Assembly (NCBI RefSeq): GCF_000243675.2
Contig: NZ_AHMM02000006.1
Coordinates: 124,001 to 188,000 of the forward strand
Direction: 5' to 3'
Source of the DNA: Leptospira inadai serovar Lyme str. 10
GTDB taxonomy: Bacteria; Spirochaetota; Leptospiria; Leptospirales; Leptospiraceae
DNA: 64,000 nucleotides
Below are positions 61,337 to 64,000 of the stretch, one piece after another (position 1 is the first letter of the stretch; the number at the start of each line of letters is the position of its first letter). The translations under genes and the position numbers were made by a program. The notes beneath the pieces are model-generated. The model did not search any database and was not told the origin of the DNA. It worked only from the letters and a program-made list of their open reading frames with translations.

Positions 61337-62986
61337 GTGCCTCAGTATTATCTCACGATTCTTCTCTTTTTACCCGTATTAGGAATTCCGGTCTTATTTT
61401 TTTCCAATCGCGAAGGTTGGATTCGTTCGGTCGCGTCGATCATTACGTTTTCCGTTTTTGGAATGACCGTCCCTCTGTTTTTCGAATTCGTCCAAGGAGA
61501 TAGCGGGCCGCAATTCGTGCATCGAATTCCTAATTTCCTGGATTTAAGCCCGGGCGGACTCGATTACTATGTCGCGATCGACGGCTTTTCCTTGCTTCTA
61601 ATCGGGATGTCGACCATCCTATTTTTCTTATCTTCGTTATCGGCAGTTTCCAACGTAAAACACCGAGTCAGGGAATTCTTTATTCTTCTTTTACTCGTCG
61701 AGACGGGCGTGCTCGGAGTATTTCTTTCGTTCAATCTGGTTCAATTCTACGTATTCTGGGAATGGATGGTACTGCCGTTTGCATTGATGGTAGGGATTTG
61801 GGGGGAATCGGGCAGGATCCGCGCTTCTATGAAATATCTGGTATTTTCATTTACCGGATCGGTGTTTATGTTGGCGAGTATTCTCGTGCTCTACCATTAT
61901 TCCTCCACGTTCGATCTGGAGGAATTAGCGGTATTACCTTTATCTAATATTCCTTCCGACCTTCGCTTTTGGCTTTTTATCGGATTTAGTTTTGCGTTTG
62001 CGATTAAGGTTCCGTTGTTTCCTTTTCACACTTGGATGCCGGACGTGCATGAGGAAGCTCCGACGGTGGGTTCCGTGGATTTGGCCGGAATTTTACTTAA
62101 GATAGGGCTGTTCGCGTACATTCGCGTCGTTATTCCGATTTTCCCTCAGGTATTTTTGGAATACAGGGATTTCTTCGCAGGCTTGGCGGTTGCAGGTATC
62201 GTTTACGGGGCTGTCGTCGCTTTGACGCAGGCGAATAGTAAGAGACTCGTGGCTTTTTCCTCTCTTTCGCATATGGGATTTTGTATCTTGGGAATTCTGA
62301 CCTTAACCGAAGAAGGGGTATCGGGCGGAATGTTACAAATGGTGAATCACGGCTTCACTTCGGGGCTTCTGTTCTTTTTATTAGGAATGTTGCATGAACG
62401 AACCGGTACGAATCGCTTAACGGACTATTCCGGAATCGCAAAGGTGGCGCCGTTCTTAGCGGCTTTTATAGGATTGGCCGCGTTTGCAAGCGCCGGTCTA
62501 CCCGGAACGAACGGATTCGTGGGCGAGTTTTTGATCCTTATCGGAACATTCAAATATCATATTCTTTACGGAGTTTTAGCGGGTACGGCCATCATATTCG
62601 CGGCGGGATATATGCTGATATTCGCAAAATCGTTGTTATTCGGAGAACCGAATCATATTACGGCGAACCTCGTTGCTCTGAATCTTAGGGAAAAATTTAT
62701 CCTGACGGTTACCGCGGGATTTATTTTGGTGATGGGTGTTTTCCCGAATCCATTTTTAAAATTCATAACGCCGAGCGCCCGGGTTGTGCTGAATAGCGCA
62801 GGCGAAGAAGCGCTAAAAGAGAGGGCTTTTTCGGAAAAAGAAGGATCTTTACGACAAGTGGAACGCAAATATAAGGATTATCGATCGCTCGGCACCGCGG
62901 TTTCGAGTTATGAGGAAAGAATCCCCGTTTTAAAAGGGATGGGAATACCGGGATTTCGCCGTTCCGCAAAGGAGAAAGAAGAATGA
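61337..62986 (+). CDS. nuoM: NADH-quinone oxidoreductase subunit M
   Basis: 549 aa from a GTG at 61337, with GGAGGGG upstream. Antiporter-like subunit: NLVQFYVFWEWMVLPFALMVGIWG, PFHTWMPDVHEEAPTVGSV and SLSHMGFCILGI. The C-terminal 60 residues after the last membrane segment (from about 490) form a charged tail (EEALKERAFSEKEGSLRQVERKYKDYR) not usual in NuoM. The stop overlaps nuoN by 4 bases. Confidence 0.95.
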   Translation: MPQYYLTILLFLPVLGIPVLFFSNREGWIRSVASIITFSVFGMTVPLFFEFVQGDSGPQFVHRIPNFLDLSPGGLDYYVAIDGFSLLLIGMSTILFFLSSLSAVSNVKHRVREFFILLLLVETGVLGVFLSFNLVQFYVFWEWMVLPFALMVGIWGESGRIRASMKYLVFSFTGSVFMLASILVLYHYSSTFDLEELAVLPLSNIPSDLRFWLFIGFSFAFAIKVPLFPFHTWMPDVHEEAPTVGSVDLAGILLKIGLFAYIRVVIPIFPQVFLEYRDFFAGLAVAGIVYGAVVALTQANSKRLVAFSSLSHMGFCILGILTLTEEGVSGGMLQMVNHGFTSGLLFFLLGMLHERTGTNRLTDYSGIAKVAPFLAAFIGLAAFASAGLPGTNGFVGEFLILIGTFKYHILYGVLAGTAIIFAAGYMLIFAKSLLFGEPNHITANLVALNLREKFILTVTAGFILVMGVFPNPFLKFITPSARVVLNSAGEEALKERAFSEKEGSLRQVERKYKDYRSLGTAVSSYEERIPVLKGMGIPGFRRSAKEKEE

Positions 62987-64000
62987 GTCCGATTCCAGGT
63001 GTGAACGACTTACTTTCCATTCTCCCGATATTGATTCTTTCGGGAGGCGGAGTTTTATTATTAATTCTTCAATTTGCATTTCAAGGAGCCGAGTTTAGGG
63101 TCGTTCGATTTGCCAGCGGGTTGGTGTTGGTAGGAGCGTTCATCGCCTTGCTCCACACTCAATTCGAATACCCCGGTCCCGGAAAGTATTTCGGAGACCA
63201 TTACGAAGTGAGCTCTTTGGGTTTCTGGTTCGGCGCGCTTTATTTAGTTATGGCGTTCGGAACGATTTTGGCCTCTCCGAGATCATTACAGCAACATAAT
63301 ATGCAATTTCCGGAATTCTATCCGTTGCTTTTATTTTCGACTGCGGGTATGTTCTTAATGACGGACGGCAGGGACACCGTCACGATCTTTACAGGATTGG
63401 AATTGATGAGTCTTGCTCTATACGTTTTGGTAGGCATGGCAAGAAGCGACGAGTATTCGTTGGAGGCGAGCCTAAAGTATTTCCTACTCGGAAGTTTTTC
63501 TTCCGGATTCTTCTTAATGGGAATGGCTTTTTTATTCGGCGGTTCCGGAAGCACGAGCCTATCCGAGAGTTTAAAACCTTTGGCAATCAGCGGTTTCGAC
63601 GCGAATTTCACGAAGATAGGATTGCTTCTCTTATTAACGGGCATTGCATTTAAGATCGCACTTTTTCCGTACCATTCCTGGACTCCTGACGCATACGAAG
63701 GCGCGTTGACTCCGGTAACCGGATTTATGGCTACGGCTTCGAAAACCGCGTCGATGGGACTCTTGGTGATCGTTTTTGCGCATATGCCCATACCGGTTTT
63801 TTCCAGCGAATGGGCCTGGGTCACCGGAATATTGGCACTTCTTTCCATGACTTACGGAAATTTTCTGGCTCTAAAACAGGAAAACTTAAAACGATTGCTC
63901 GCGTATTCCTCCATAGCGCACGCAGGTTATGTCGTCGCCGGAATTAGCCTCGGAGTCCGGGAAGAGGCCATTTTCTATTTAATGGTTTATTCATTCATGA
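62983..64000 (+). CDS. nuoN: NADH-quinone oxidoreductase subunit N, partial (runs off right edge)
   Basis: 339 codons are visible from the ATG at 62983 without a stop. Antiporter-like: FTGLELMSLALYVLVGMARSDEYSLEASLKYFLLGSFSSGFFLMG, PYHSWTPDAYEGALTPVTGF and AYSSIAHAGYVVAG are diagnostic of NuoN. The C-terminal third lies beyond the window. Confidence 0.95.
   Translation, partial: MSPIPGVNDLLSILPILILSGGGVLLLILQFAFQGAEFRVVRFASGLVLVGAFIALLHTQFEYPGPGKYFGDHYEVSSLGFWFGALYLVMAFGTILASPRSLQQHNMQFPEFYPLLLFSTAGMFLMTDGRDTVTIFTGLELMSLALYVLVGMARSDEYSLEASLKYFLLGSFSSGFFLMGMAFLFGGSGSTSLSESLKPLAISGFDANFTKIGLLLLLTGIAFKIALFPYHSWTPDAYEGALTPVTGFMATASKTASMGLLVIVFAHMPIPVFSSEWAWVTGILALLSMTYGNFLALKQENLKRLLAYSSIAHAGYVVAGISLGVREEAIFYLMVYSFM

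Noticed and set aside
63318..63848. 176-aa minus-strand frame near the right edge
   Set aside because: Antisense to nuoN, whose translation is clear and continuous.
1..64000. tRNA, rRNA genes, riboswitches or a replication origin
   Set aside because: None recognised on reading both strands; a covariance-model scan would be needed to exclude weak structures.

Overview
The window reads as a chromosomal segment of a Leptospira-like spirochaete. The protein set fits this assignment: a mostly intact dcw cluster, a futalosine-type MqnA, paralogous dCache chemoreceptors, LRR and other putative lipoproteins with loose spirochaetal lipoboxes, and an NADH dehydrogenase operon. Many genes use TTG or GTG starts that overlap the upstream stop codon. 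The species cannot be fixed from the sequence alone. Coding density is high except for two repeat-rich gaps, at about 5.9-6.3 kb and 43.4-47.0 kb.

Layout. 1-2.6 kb: two exported proteins of unknown function on the minus strand (one running off the left edge, not previously delimited by an ATG start), a small orphan ORF, and radC with an atypical start. 2.6-6.0 kb: a polysaccharide ABC exporter (permease plus Wzt-like ATPase) and UDP-glucose 6-dehydrogenase, whose last codons lie in a heptanucleotide repeat. 6.0-6.3 kb: two copies of a dispersed repeat with inverted ends, and a terminator. 6.3-13.8 kb: thioredoxin/TPR protein, hisE, mqnA, a STAS protein, cheR and two tandem paralogous chemoreceptors. 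14.0-21.6 kb: rsmH-ftsL-murE-mraY-ftsW-murG-murC, each overlapping or abutting the next, with no ftsI between ftsL and murE. 21.8-24.8 kb (minus): murF-purE-purK. 24.9-29.9 kb: oxidoreductase, UbiB-like kinase, lspA, cyclic-nucleotide-binding protein and an AI-2E/PerM-type transporter, ending at a large perfect hairpin. 30.0-35.8 kb (minus): DUF485/ActP-type symporter pair, a polytopic membrane protein, a nitrilase-fold protein lacking the usual catalytic residues, and a large probable spirochaete-specific protein. 36-43.4 kb: STAS protein, putative lipoprotein, ileS, purL, LRR lipoprotein, flavin reductase.

43.4-47.0 kb is an AT-richer accessory patch. It holds a small GhoS-like protein, an isolated methyltransferase, a 12-unit heptamer array, further copies of the dispersed repeat and, inside one of them, a 680-nt group II intron. 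Most of the intron's reverse-transcriptase gene is deleted, but domains V and VI are still recognisable. 47-52.5 kb holds an amidase, an ankyrin protein, a solitary N6-adenine DNA methyltransferase, a MarR regulator and a MaoC-type hydratase. 52.9-64 kb is a tightly packed nuoABCDEFHJKLMN operon (nuoN cut by the window edge) that has neither nuoG nor nuoI.

The clearest unusual features are the ORF-deleted group II intron in the repeat element, the mobile-looking repeat family that has changed the ugd C-terminus, and the complex I operon lacking the genes for two iron-sulfur subunits.
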